From NCBI GenBank assembly GCA_005406025.1, contig BGZK01000225.1, positions 372,001-436,000 of the forward strand: a DNA stretch of 64,000 nucleotides. The letters run 5' to 3'. Shown one piece after another: positions 53,354 through 63,533 of the stretch. The first letter of the stretch is position 1. Every line of letters begins with the position of its first letter. The position numbers and the translations under genes were made by a program. This DNA is from Eumeta japonica (taxonomy: Eukaryota; Arthropoda; Insecta; Lepidoptera; Psychidae). The notes below the pieces were generated by a model that was given only the letters and a program-made list of their open reading frames with translations, was not told the origin of the DNA and did not search any database.

Positions 53354-53376
53354 GTGTGTGTGTGTGTGTGTGTGTG
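53354..53376. repeat. (TG)n microsatellite
   Basis: About 11 TG units follow a CACACACGGACACAC stretch, so the two sides are partly self-complementary. Confidence 0.9.
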
Positions 53377-53391
53377 ATGATGATGTCATGC

Positions 53392-53445
53392 ATGATGTCC
53401 GTATGTCTGTGTGGATGTGTATCCACACAGGCATACGGACATCAT
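53392..53445. repeat. Near-perfect stem-loop, 25-bp arms
   Basis: Arms 53392-53416 and 53421-53445 pair with one T:G-type mismatch around the loop GTGT. It lies directly after the TG run inside the composite repeat. A plus-strand RNA would be fully paired, counting one G:U. Confidence 0.9.
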
Positions 53446-53582
53446 CTCAGGGATGATCAGGAAAGCTTCCTAGACTCTCAGAACGTCGAGTTCTGACGAG
53501 AACTCGATTTTTGCAAAATGGGGTGAAACCAATAACTTCCCGAAAATAAAAAAATTTCAATTTTCTTAGCGGGAAGTTAAAA

Positions 53583-53705
53583 AAGGAACTTTATAGTTTC
53601 GTCGCGTCGTGCCCTATCCATTTGTTCATTCGTATGTCACAGCCTTTTAACTCATACAGGTGGGAGTCTTATGTGGACCGCTACACGATAATGTTGTATA
53701 GGTCT
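53583..53705 (+). repeat. Dispersed lepidopteran-type repeat, copy B
   Basis: Partner of 2085-2205 through the same ordered words. It abuts the GGGAAGTTAAAAAA terminus of the composite repeat, so one insertion probably lies next to or inside another. Confidence 0.45.
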
Positions 53706-55071
53706 CTAATAGTGTATTTGAAATGTTTAGTTAAATTTTCTTTCATATGAGTATTTAATGGATTAGTAAGTTTGCAAGTCGTGAATTTAGAGTTCTCATA
53801 AAAAAAAACTGGTCTAAGTATGTGTTTACAAAAGGACAATAATAGAACTTTATAAATACTTTCACCAATAATTATTTTGAGCATGTTTTGTTCCTTAAGT
53901 TCTTTTTACATTCACAGTTTCCAGTTTCAATAGTAACCCGTTGCAACACCAACCTCATGGGCGCACATTTGAATTTTAGCACGATAGGTGTCTACCATTC
54001 ATACGCATTTTTAAAATATTTGTTACGTACAAGTATTATTTTACATCATTTTTGTCAAATTTGAGAAGAGTACTGTGATCCCGGCTCCATTTAAATTTAG
54101 TGCTTAACTTAGTGCAATTACAAAAATCGCTTCGTTTCATTCGTTGGTACGGAACCCTGGACGCGAGAGTTTAATTTCCAGTTTAATTCCTCATTTTTTT
54201 ATTTATGTCGATATAATACTTCATAAATAATTAAGAAGTGGCTAAAGTAAAAATCTTGTTTCTTGAACCAATAGCAGGCAAAGAACATTCATTGACGGAT
54301 ACTTAACGATGAAACAATTAAGATGCTTTTGATTCCATAATCAAAAGCATCTTGTCCATGCATGTCCATGCATGTCCGAATTCCGAAATGAACATTTGAT
54401 TAAGTTCTCTTTTTATGCTACTGGGGTATTTTCCTACATTTACATCTGTTTATTATTTTTTTTGATAATGAATTTTTTATCGCAGATCGCGGCAGCGGAG
54501 ACGAACAACAAAAATCACGCGTGACAACAAAAGCATTAATTTTTTCTCTACTTTGTCTTCTTATTGCTTACAGAGACAGAGAGAAATCTCTCTGTTCGCA
54601 CAGCTCTAAAAAAAAAGGTAATGCCGAAAATAAAACAGCAATATAGACAGGCATTTTTTTTTTAATTTACCTAATTTATATGTTTATTTATACATCATTG
54701 CAAATAAATGAAACTAATAAGTTTAATAATGCTCTATAAAAATATATACACGTCTTTTTTATAAAAGAATATCTATACACATAATAAAACCGTAGAGACG
54801 GCGTGTTTGCACACTGAAGTTAGGTATCGAAAGTAGAGATTGGACGATAAAAGTATATGAAATTTTTTGTCTGTTCACACACGTCTTTGAAATCACTGTA
54901 CGGATTTTGATGTAATTTTTAAGGGTAGATAGAACTTGTTTTGGAGGATAATATAAGCTTTGTATCATTTAAATGGGATGTCATAAAAAAAGTTAAGGTA
55001 TTCTCAGTCAAAGATGTATCCTAAGAACTTAAAAGGCAAATAACTTATTGCATCTAAGGTAAAATAATAAA
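53706..55071. other. Non-coding stretch with one hairpin
   Basis: Apart from the stem-loop at 54320-54353 and a small ACAGAGAGA/TCTCTCTGT hairpin near 54576-54595, nothing is recognised. Confidence 0.4.
54320..54353. repeat. Perfect 15-bp stem-loop, followed by a short tandem repeat
   Basis: Arms AAGATGCTTTTGATT and its exact complement flank the loop CCAT. Immediately after comes TGTCCATGCA in about 2.5 copies (to about 54378). Confidence 0.9.
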
Positions 55072-55255
55072 AACTTACACTTGACCAATCACGACGCGCT
55101 CGACTTGTTAAAAATATACAAGGTGCGGAGAGGGGCTACAGGAGAAGTGGACCCGCGAATGAAAGAAAGGGTAGAGGTGCGATACAAGCTTTATCGAATT
55201 CCACGCGAGCTAAGTCGTGGGCGGAAAGGTAATTAATATTTGTCGAATTACGTAG
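55072..55255 (+). repeat. Dispersed repeat, RTE-like tail, copy B
   Basis: Partner of 5199-5392, with substitutions and small indels. It ends TCGAATTCCACGCGAGC and then a GC-rich word, as in copy A. Confidence 0.5.
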
Positions 55256-55379
55256 GAAACTATATTTCTACTGAGTATGTCACGACACCTAAGTGTTTTA
55301 AATACTTATAGTTTCCTTAATGGTGTCGAATCAGAAAACTTTCACAAAAATAAAATGCCTCTAATAGCATATTCATGAT

Positions 55380-55830
55380 GTACTCCCGGAGGCGAACAAA
55401 GAACCGCGAGCGACAATCAAACGGACCGGCAAAGCGTCATATCTTATATACCACACACGCGTAGTTTGCATAACGCGCGGTGCAGTTAATAGACTATGAT
55501 TAGTATCAGCACCTGTAATTTCGTTCAAAACCAACAATATCTTGTTACAATTAAACCGGTCCCCTAATTCCGCGACGGCCGTAAAGCCTTATCGCCGGGA
55601 TCGGACGCCGCGAGCGACGGGCCCGTATGAAGACGTGGTTTTAAAAGCGCGATCGCTGTCTGGCCGGCGGGGCGTGGACGCGGGGCGGTGTATCTTCACC
55701 GCCGTCGTGCTTTTTCTGATAACCGCACATCGGTATGGGTGAAGATTTCTCTACGTGGGCGAGAATGTGTTAGGTCTTTCGACGGAAGCGGAGTCGATGC
55801 GATGCAGGTGCGATCCCCGCGCGGTGTGTC
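55380..55830 (+). promoter_or_regulatory. CpG island, candidate promoter or 5' exon
   Basis: Dense CpG words (CCGCGACGGCCG, GGATCGGACGCCGCGAGCG, GGCCGGCGGGGCG) extend over about 450 bases. A TATA-like CTTATATACC lies at about 55442. A possible donor GATGCAG|GTGCGA lies at about 55807. The open frame 55542-55742 is Arg-rich but not recognisable as a protein. Taken together this could be a promoter with a non-coding first exon. Strand is inferred from the TATA-like and donor-like words only. Confidence 0.3.
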
Positions 55831-55997
55831 CGGTGTCTGAAAAAAAAATTAGTTGTGTCTAAAGTCGGTTTACGGACCATAATTTTACGTGATAACGTCA
55901 TAAGAAGACATTGATAAAAGATTGCGTATTTTCATGAATTGAATTGGATTATTATCACTGAATTGTCATTATTTTGTAATGGTAATTGTATCATCAC

Positions 55998-56071
55998 GAG
56001 AGATACACAATAATTATCATTATTTTGTATCTCTCTTCCACTCTATCGGTCGATGGAGTGGAAGAGAGATA
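55998..56071. repeat. Two overlapping, mutually exclusive stem-loops
   Basis: Stem 1 has arms 55998-56014 and 56019-56035 (17 bp, one mismatch, loop TATC). Stem 2 has arms 56028-56048 and 56051-56071 (21 bp, one T:G mismatch). The segment 56028-56035 (TATCTCTC) belongs to both, so only one can form at a time. Confidence 0.88.
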
Positions 56072-56859
56072 GATGCGTCACAAGCCGAACGCTTAGGACG
56101 CCTCTCTATCGCTTGTTCCGCGCTCTCGTTCGCACGCTCGGCTCAGGCAGAACGCGACAATGAGTCACGCTTTTTCGTGCATGCAACCTTCATCGATTTA
56201 TAATACGTTAACACGTCAACAGATATCGGGATAGTCACGTAAGAGAACGATGTGATATATAAGGTGATGTGTTAGCATTTAGAAAACGGTTGACTTTTGA
56301 CATCCTCTGTCTTAAAGTAAAAAATGAAAACAAATTAATATTTAATTATATTTAATACTTGGCATTTAAACTCAACAATACACCTAAGCATAAATATATA
56401 AAACTTATATTATCCATTTCAATATTTACTTGCTAATGTTTGTTTTTTTGTGTGTTTTTTTTTTTATTGTTCTTCTTTTTAGGATCATAATAGTGCCATG
56501 TTAATCATGTGAGTACACACACTCTTTTAAATTTCAGCCTAGGACAGATATTTGTATATCATATAACTTACACTAATAATAAGACTGTAATCTATATGTG
56601 TACCTGTTAGTAAATAAGTAAATAAACTGGAGTAGATATTTTGACGTCGTCTGGCCAACTGGAAGGCATGAATAAAAGTAGACCGAAATAAAATACAGAC
56701 TGAGCGATGGCATTGACGGTCGACGTGGGCGCTCTAGAAAATCATAAAAGACCAAATTTCAGAAGTTAAGCATTTGAAGTCGACGTGCTCACATTGAAGT
56801 ATCTTTGGATGCAGTTGGAACGAGACATGTACTACGTGAAACTCGTAAGTACAGACGGA
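56072..56859. other. Non-coding stretch, first part CpG-rich
   Basis: 56080-56160 is CpG-rich and includes TCACAAGCCGAACGCTT, which recurs as TCACAAGCCGAGCGTTT at about 59441-59457. The remainder is AT-rich with nothing recognised. Confidence 0.35.
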
Positions 56860-57135
56860 CATCGCTTCAGCTCCGGCCAGGGCCGCGATTGCGGCTGGTC
56901 GTATTCGACCAGTTCCATATGTGATCTAATGTGTCGACGAGCGCTTCGTCGCTAGGGCCGTGCCGTCGCGACTGCCGGTTTCGTCGCGTGTTCAAGCGCC
57001 GGCCAGCTGGTCGTTCGATCGTGTGTTCATTTAATTCGTCCATTTGTGCATTTAGGACACCAAAATACCACGTACGGCCGATCGCCGTTCTCAACTGCCG
57101 AAGTGAGCGAGTGAGATGTTGATTTCTTACCAAAA
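56860..57135. promoter_or_regulatory. GC-rich island with an 88-codon minus-strand frame
   Basis: CpG-rich words such as GACGAGCGCTTCGTCGC alternate with short AT pieces. The minus frame 57133-56867 is open and Arg-rich (RPAGRRLNTRRNRQSRRHG) and has a tryptophan-bearing stretch (LVDTLDHIWNWSNTT). I do not recognise it. High arginine content is expected in any frame through CpG-rich DNA, so a regulatory island is the simpler reading. Confidence 0.25.
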
Positions 57136-57421
57136 TTTTTATTTTGGTAATAAAGCAAAGAAATGCATCGTGTGACTCGTCTTCAGACAGGTATACAAAC
57201 GAAAAGAGAAGGTGTGAGCGGAAATAATGATGCTGTTCGAGGACGGGCTTTTAAAAGAGGATGCACCTACTACTTTTTTTTTATAAAAACACATAGCAAT
57301 AAATATTTTCTTCCTTGATCTTGTGAACGCGACCTACCGCCACCGATTCCGAGTGTGGCCAACGGCTGAAAAATCTAAGTGAACTCATAAATAAAAATAT
57401 TACATACGCTTATTTTCATGC

Positions 57422-57487
<66 letters not shown>
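57422..57487. repeat. Compound (AT)n(TG)n microsatellite
   Basis: About 12 AT units pass into about 21 TG units, the same arrangement as at 5065-5139. Confidence 0.97.
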
Positions 57488-57489
<2 letters not shown>

Positions 57490-59440
57490 CGTGTATTAAA
57501 AAGTTTGTTTTTACTTTATGCTCTTGGCTCTCATTGCGTTGTCACCGCGCTGCACCGCACAAATCTATCCAAGATCTGATTCCAGATAGCGAGGCTTCGA
57601 CGTGAGGTGCTGCCGCGTGGGGCCGACATGAATTGGAGACATCGTAGCTGCAGCGGCATTTGAAACTGGGCTGACCGTTCGACTATCGCAAATTCTTCAT
57701 TATTTTTATATCTAATGTTTTTTTTAGTATAGAGAAAATAAAAGACACCTTAAAACCATACATGCATATTTAGGATTTTTTTTTAAACGGCGAATTTCCT
57801 TTAATCGATATTTTCTTTCTTCGGTTTTTATCGATATACGTTATGAAAGTAAATAATATAAAGTGATTTTATCGGAGCCATATCGTGACTGTGTGTCTTT
57901 TTCTTCATTAAAAAGAGAGTGATTTTTATTTCGACATAAATATAGTTATCTCATATTTTCAATTCTTCTTTAATTATAAAATTCACTTCTCAATATCGAT
58001 ATTGCTAAGTAGTAATATCATTGATGTAGCCATTGCGAAACGAGAAAATACTATTGTATTGTAATAAATATTATAATTATATGCATTGTTATTCCACACC
58101 TACGTAATGATACAAAATATTTTCATAGCCCTTTTGATGTTTCGCTGCATTTTTTAATGTAATTTTTATCATTTTTTAATGAATAATTGCAGCATTTAAC
58201 AAAAACATTCTAAACATCATACATTCGTCGATTGTTTAAACCGTTATTAGTAACATATCATTATTGTTTTGCCCGAGAATCAAATGTCATACCGAAGCAA
58301 AAACATTATATTACATCAAACCACAAGATTACTAGATAATAGATGTATCATTATAGACAATTATTCATTCCCTTATACAGGAATGCTTGGGCTGCACATC
58401 GGAAGTCATACACCTTGGCGTTCAAAGGGTTAACTGAGTGAGACGATAGATACCGATCATGGAATTACAACCTTATCTTAAGAGCATTAAAGCTTTTTAT
58501 TGTAATTATGAGAAAAAAGATTTTAAACTTTTTTTAATGACTCGAAGCTATCTAACCCTTTTATGCTTTTGTGTCTGACAAGATAGTTTTGCTATTATCT
58601 ATTTTATTATCGTTAGGGTTGTCAGTTTAACTAAAATAACTTATACTGTCCAGATATAGTGAGAGTGAAAAAAAATATTCCTTTAAAGGGAATCGATTTT
58701 ACAGAATCCTTTAATAAATACGACAGATTAATTTCGCCCTTACAAATTAAGAATTTATTAAATAGATGAGTAAATTTCAACTGTGTAATTAGAGTAATTA
58801 TAATAAAAATTAAAATTACATTTAATGGCCATAGATTAAAATAAAAACAAGTAAGTGACATAAATTCATTTTTTGTTAGTTCTACTTATAGTGCAGTTTT
58901 GACGATGACCACGACTTTTCGATGAAGTTTTAAAAGCCTTATAAATGTTATCAATAGTCGTTGGAAGTGGGATCGTTTGAAATTCAGTGTTAATAGCGGC
59001 AATAGCGTTAGTCCATTAATTACGCAAATGAATTAAGAGAGTTCGGCAAAAACTCACATTTGAAGAGTCAATGTACAATTCATAAAATCTCATCAGAAAT
59101 AGTTCCTCATTAAGATTCGTTTTAAAACCAAAATCATAACTTTATTTTTGTCCGACTATAGTTAAGCTTTTGTTGTACATTAAAGAATAAATATTTAATT
59201 AAAAACATGTCAATGAATATCATAGCAAAAGACAATATTCATTGCAACCCTGATTTTTTGTTAGATCGCACAGCAGTAGATACGTGTCGGTGACCGCCCG
59301 AGGGTTGACTTCCTAATAACTGAGTTTAACACACTATTGTAATTATAATTTAGTGTTGAAAGTGCACAGCAATGGAATATGTCTTAAGCGCTTATGTTGA
59401 AATTATTCATAAAGAAGAATCAGCCAAGCGCGTGGCGGAC
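57488..59440. other. Non-coding stretch
   Basis: 57535-57680 is moderately GC-rich (CGCGCTGCACCGCAC, GTGCTGCCGCGTGGGGCC) and may be regulatory. The rest is AT-rich with nothing recognised. Confidence 0.35.
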
Positions 59441-59465
59441 TCACAAGCCGAGCGTTTCGTTTCTG

Positions 59466-59508
59466 AGTGCAGAGATGTGTAGTAATAATTATTACACGTT
59501 TCTGCACT
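59466..59508. repeat. 21-bp stem-loop with only G:U-type mismatches
   Basis: Arms 59466-59486 and 59488-59508 surround a single base. The three imperfect positions are all G:T or T:G, so a plus-strand RNA could pair throughout, opening a small loop at ATAAT. It follows the motif TCACAAGCCGAGCGTTT by about 10 bases. Confidence 0.88.
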
Positions 59509-60284
59509 AAGTGTGTTATAGTAATCATTACATAGTTTTATTGTTTTACACTTGTTAAGGGCCTCTTGTTCGACTTCCTCCAAGAGAAACAAAGAACAAA
59601 ATGTCAGTTTTCAAGAATAATTTTGAGTGCATAACGAAACAAACTTTCAAAAGCAGAATACTTTCAGACGCGACTTTTTCTTCATTTGTCAATTAATTAG
59701 TTAATTAATCTAAGTCAAATTTAACTAGACGCTCCGGGCCTCCGACAGCAGGTTAAGCTGTCGGTTCCGGACGTTATTATCGCGTTGGCGACCACGTCGT
59801 TCGCAACGCCCGACCCGCCTAGATCAGCTTGAGGTGTGAGCCCCTCACTCTTAAATACAAATAATATGGAAAGGCATGGCCCAGCAGCGAGGAACGAAAA
59901 TTAAATCTAACACACGCGTGGAAGTCGAGACTCTAATATCGTACTTAGGGCTTTAAGTAATAATACGTATGAAATAATAAAGAGTAAGTTCAAAATCAAA
60001 ATACTTAATATTACTAAACTGCCATGTCCATATACTTATGATCTGATTACTACTATACCATCGTCTAGTTGAATGCATATATTGAGATTGATTTGTTTTG
60101 TGTCTATCTGTCTTTATGTTTGCAAGAAATGTTAGAAATGGAAATGTTTGTAGCAGTTCCTGTTATATATAAGTGTCAGCCAGAAGATAATTGTGAAGAA
60201 AACGTATATAAATAAATATGTTTTGAAAATAAAATATAATATTAAATTGAACTAGTAGGTTAAGAGTAAAATGACTGACATATA
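59509..60284. other. Non-coding stretch
   Basis: 59730-59860 is GC-rich, with a small CCGACAGC/GCTGTCGG hairpin near 59735-59760. No gene recognised. Confidence 0.35.
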
Positions 60285-60830
60285 TTTATGAACAGCCCAA
60301 ACTACCGGATCTAGAGACTTGAAATTTTGAAGAGATATTCACGTTATAATGTAGGCGAGCAGTGGGAAAGCATTTTTTAGAAATTCAATTCCTATAAGGG
60401 TGTAAATAGTAAACTACTTTTGTAATAGAAAATTGAAACCGTTGAAGCTACAAATTTCAAAATTATCATTTAAATTACCTATAGAAACAAAGACAAAAAT
60501 ATATACAATATTTTGTTAAATTAACTCTGATGATGGTGAAATAGGTTATTTAAGTAAAAATTTATATTTTAACTAATTATTAGTAAAAAAATAAAGACAA
60601 GTATTTTTATTAAAAGTAACGCTAAAAGGGATGAAATAAGGGTTGAAATTTCTGTATAAAAAAACAAAACCGCTAAAGTTTTTGACTGCAGTACTCAGAT
60701 TTTAGCTACTTATTAGAAATGAAAAATAACAACATACATCATTTTTGAAAAGTAGCTCTAAGAGCGTGAAATAAGGAATGTAAGTTTTATATAAAATATG
60801 AAACCGCTATGTGTAATTTGCCGTCTTTTA
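60285..60830 (+). repeat. Lepidopteran-type repeat with diverged internal tandem units
   Basis: It opens with AACTACCGGATCTAGAGACT... and AAATTTTGAAGAGATATTCAC, words typical of an abundant lepidopteran repeat (memory). Three diverged blocks follow, each of the form 'gggrtgaaata...aaaccgct/ttgaag', near 60397, 60628 and 60772. The second and third are clearly alike: GATGAAATAAGG...ACCGCTA and CGTGAAATAAGG...ACCGCTA. Confidence 0.5.
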
Positions 60831-61311
60831 TTTTTGTGTGCTTAAACCATTTATTCGGTTACTATTTAACTAGTAATCTAAGATACGGCATTAGAACAAT
60901 GTACGCTCATCTGTTAATTGAATCAAATAATGTCTTAAAAGCAGATAACAGTATTATAAATTTATGAGAACAATATCTGCCACCGTAGTCCTGCTGCTAT
61001 TATTATTATTATATTCAAATATGATTATTATAAACAAATTTAATCAAATATAAATATAATTGTACATTTTGTTGAAACATTTATGACCGCTACAGGTATT
61101 TGTAGCCAGGTGTAAACAGGTAGGTAAACTTAACTTATTATACATACACATGTTGTAAGCGCATACGAGAAGTTTAAAAAAATTGCCTTCATCTTCATAT
61201 TTTTATCACTAAAAATAAAAAAATATTTTATTTGTACAAAGCTACACCATAGTAATAATAGTCGAAACTTCATTTTGATACTACTAGCTCTCGCCACGTC
61301 TTCGTCGAATT
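60831..61311. other. Non-coding stretch
   Basis: AT-rich. A possible retroposon-tail word, ACTAGCTCTCGCCACGTCTT, lies at about 61283. Nothing else recognised. Confidence 0.35.
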
Positions 61312-61319
61312 GTGTATCG

Positions 61320-61509
61320 TGATCATAGCAGAATCGAAATTACACGCAAGGACAAAATTGAATTAAAAGTCAAGACCGGGATCGAAATCGAGAATGAGAG
61401 CGATGTCAAAAGTGTAGTGTGGACTGACAATTGGAACAAAGAATGTAATCGGAATCGGAATAAGATCGGTACTGAGATCAAAATTCGATTCAGGAACGAG
61501 AACGGAATC
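61320..61509. repeat. Degenerate purine-rich lead-in to the minisatellite
   Basis: Irregular GAATCG, GGAATCGGAAT and GATCGAAATCGAGA words look like diverged or precursor units of the array that follows. The 68-codon plus frame here (rich in Lys, Glu, Asn, Ile) is best seen as translated repeat. Confidence 0.5.
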
Positions 61510-62029
61510 GGAATCTAGATCTAGAAGACTGTATCTAGATAGTATCAGAGTCAGAGTTGGAATATAGATCTAGAAGAGCGTATCTAGACAGAATCCGAAT
61601 CAGAGTCGGAATCTAGATCTAAAAGACCGTATCTAGACAGTATCAGAATCAGAGTTGGAATATAGATCTAGAAGAGCGTATCTAGATAGAATCTGAATCA
61701 GAGTCGGAATCTAGATCTAAAAGACCGTATCTAGATAGAATCTGAATCAGAGTCGGAATCTAGATCTAGAAGACCGTATCTAGATAGAATCGAAATCAGA
61801 GTCGGAATCTAGATCTAGAAGAGCATATCTAGATAGAATCGGAATCAGAGCCAAAATCTAAATCTAGAAGATCGAATCTAAATAGAATCAATCAGAGTCG
61901 GAATCTAGATCTAGAAGACCGTACCTATATAGAATCGGAATCAGAGTCAGTATCGAGATCTAGAAGTCAGAATCTAGATAGAATCGGAATCAGAGTCGGG
62001 ATCTAGATCTATAAGACCGAATCGACATG
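61510..62029. repeat. 49-bp minisatellite, ten full units and one partial
   Basis: Units start at 61510, 61559, 61608, 61657, 61706, 61755, 61804, 61853, 61900, 61949 and 61998. The spacing is 49 everywhere except one 47-base unit. Each begins GGAATCTAGATCTAGAAGA or a variant and contains the palindrome CTAGATCTAG or a close form. Units 1-2 and 3-4 form a duplicated 98-bp dimer, sharing GTATCAGA and GTTGGAATATAG variants absent from later units. Confidence 0.97.
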
Positions 62030-62039
62030 AAATTGCTCG

Positions 62040-62240
62040 CTAGAAAAATTATGTATATTAGTATATGAGCAGAAGAGTTTGTCCCTACATTTAAATGCGC
62101 TAATCTCAGGAACTAGCAGTCCAATTCGAAAAGATTTTTGCCTTTGCATAATCTATTTATTGATCAAGATTATATAGACTTTATACTTATTTCTGTTTTT
62201 TTTTTTATTTCTTATATGCCATTATATATCCATCAAACTG
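62040..62240 (+). repeat. RTE-like repeat segment after the minisatellite
   Basis: Contains GAAGAGTTTGT, AAATGCGCTAATCTCAGGAA and CTAGCAGTCCAATTCGAAAA in order, matching a lepidopteran RTE-like repeat I recall. The minisatellite sits directly upstream, so the array may have grown within or next to this element. Confidence 0.5.
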
Positions 62241-63270
62241 AATACGCTTTCTGTCGAATCGGTTCATATTATGTGATTGTTTTAATTAGTTAATATTTAA
62301 TTAATGAATATTAACTAAATTACTTAGTTAGTGTAATAGTATAATAAACTAAATAACGAGCAGACACATGGTATCTACCCATCATGTTTATGAAACAGAC
62401 ACGTATAATTCTAATTTGACGCTAATGAAACTGTGGTATATTGTTAATATAACAATATATATTGTATTAAATGTACAGTTTTATAGAACACAACTAATAT
62501 AATAACAATATAAATAGTAAACCATGATCGTTTGCCTCAAGCTTAAAGTTTAGAAACCATGTATTACATCTAATTAGACTATGTTTTGTTAATCACGTAT
62601 AGATGTTTTGAGAGCCGGTATCGTGATTAGAATTGATTCCAGAACTGAAAGTCAAAAGGGGTCAAAATATTGTTTGGGATCGCCATTGGAGCTGTGAATG
62701 CAGCTAGTTAGTTGGCGAATTAGGGCTCGGGCCCTTGAGCGAGGATGAGATGCAGGTCCCCATTGAAACCGATTTCGGGAATTAGATTAAGGTGTGACCG
62801 ATATTAAAGATGAACGAACTCACGATATATCCACGCGGGGAAGTTAGCGTTCTTCGAAAAATAATTTTAAACGAATAACGTTTTATATTGTTTTTTTTTT
62901 AGAATTGCTAAATATTAGAAATAAATCTGTTGATGTACAATGCAATATTTAGTTATGGTAACATTTTATTTTATTTTTTCCGGTTGTCTATACTTCTGTT
63001 TCCCACCACTTGTAATTGTGTGTCATTTGCTTGTGTGTGTGTTATTGACGTACGTTGAAAATTGTGTTAAATAAAAAAAAAAAATTCATATTAAATCAGT
63101 TGCTTCATTTAATAACATCAAAATTTAATAAAACCAAAACACAGAAATCTTTAGATTCTCGCATTTTTAGGCAGACGTACATATCTTATATTGACGTTTT
63201 TTTTAAATGCAAACCGAATTTGAAGCTTTTTTCCGAAAAAATCCTTAATTCGGCACGTAAAATTAAAATT
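62241..63270. other. Non-coding stretch
   Basis: AT-rich, with nothing recognised. Frame 63055-63303 is lysine-rich through A runs. Confidence 0.4.
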
Positions 63271-63271
63271 T

Positions 63272-63325
63272 GGATCGGGTTCCAATTCGGAGTCAGGAAC
63301 TAGATCTGGATAGACTCTCGCAATT
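63272..63325. repeat. Isolated degenerate unit related to the 49-bp minisatellite
   Basis: CGGAGTCAGGAACTAGATCT followed by GGATAGACTC resembles the unit core CAGAGTCGGAATCTAGATCT and its following bases. It lies about 1.2 kb downstream of the array. Confidence 0.45.
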
Positions 63326-63502
63326 GTGACCTAGATCAATTGTGAGTTTAGTGATTTGTATTAAGTGCTATATTAAATACCATCGACCATTATCTTGTAT
63401 TGAATAAATAATAGTTACCTTTCGGAGTGCTAACACTGCACGGTTCCCGATTACATTATTTTCCAGTACTTAACATCGATGGTCCTGCTCCAATAAACTA
63501 AA

Positions 63503-63533
63503 CACAAACACACACACACACACACATATATAA
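63503..63533. repeat. (CA)n microsatellite
   Basis: About ten CA units run into a short ATATAT, with slight interruption at the start. Confidence 0.9.

Larger units (their letters stand above)
52000..53582. repeat. Composite of insect interspersed repeats, class unresolved
   Basis: Three parts are visible. At 52040-52620, repeat-like text has a near-duplicate TCAGTTYCACTTCAC at about 52188 and 52379. At 52728-52783 there is an imperfect inverted repeat. At 52905-53582, a segment includes GATTCGGTCAAGCC, GTTTAAAAGTTATGA, AACGTCGAG and GTGAAACCAATAACTTCCCG, ending AGCGGGAAGTTAAAAA. I recall this last string of words from interspersed repeats in several insect orders. No transposase or polymerase fragment is detected, so these may be non-autonomous. 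Confidence 0.45.

Noticed and set aside
61312..61518. Lys/Glu/Asn-rich 68-codon frame as a gene
   Set aside because: It is made of the same GAATCG-type words as the adjoining minisatellite and is therefore a repeat artefact.
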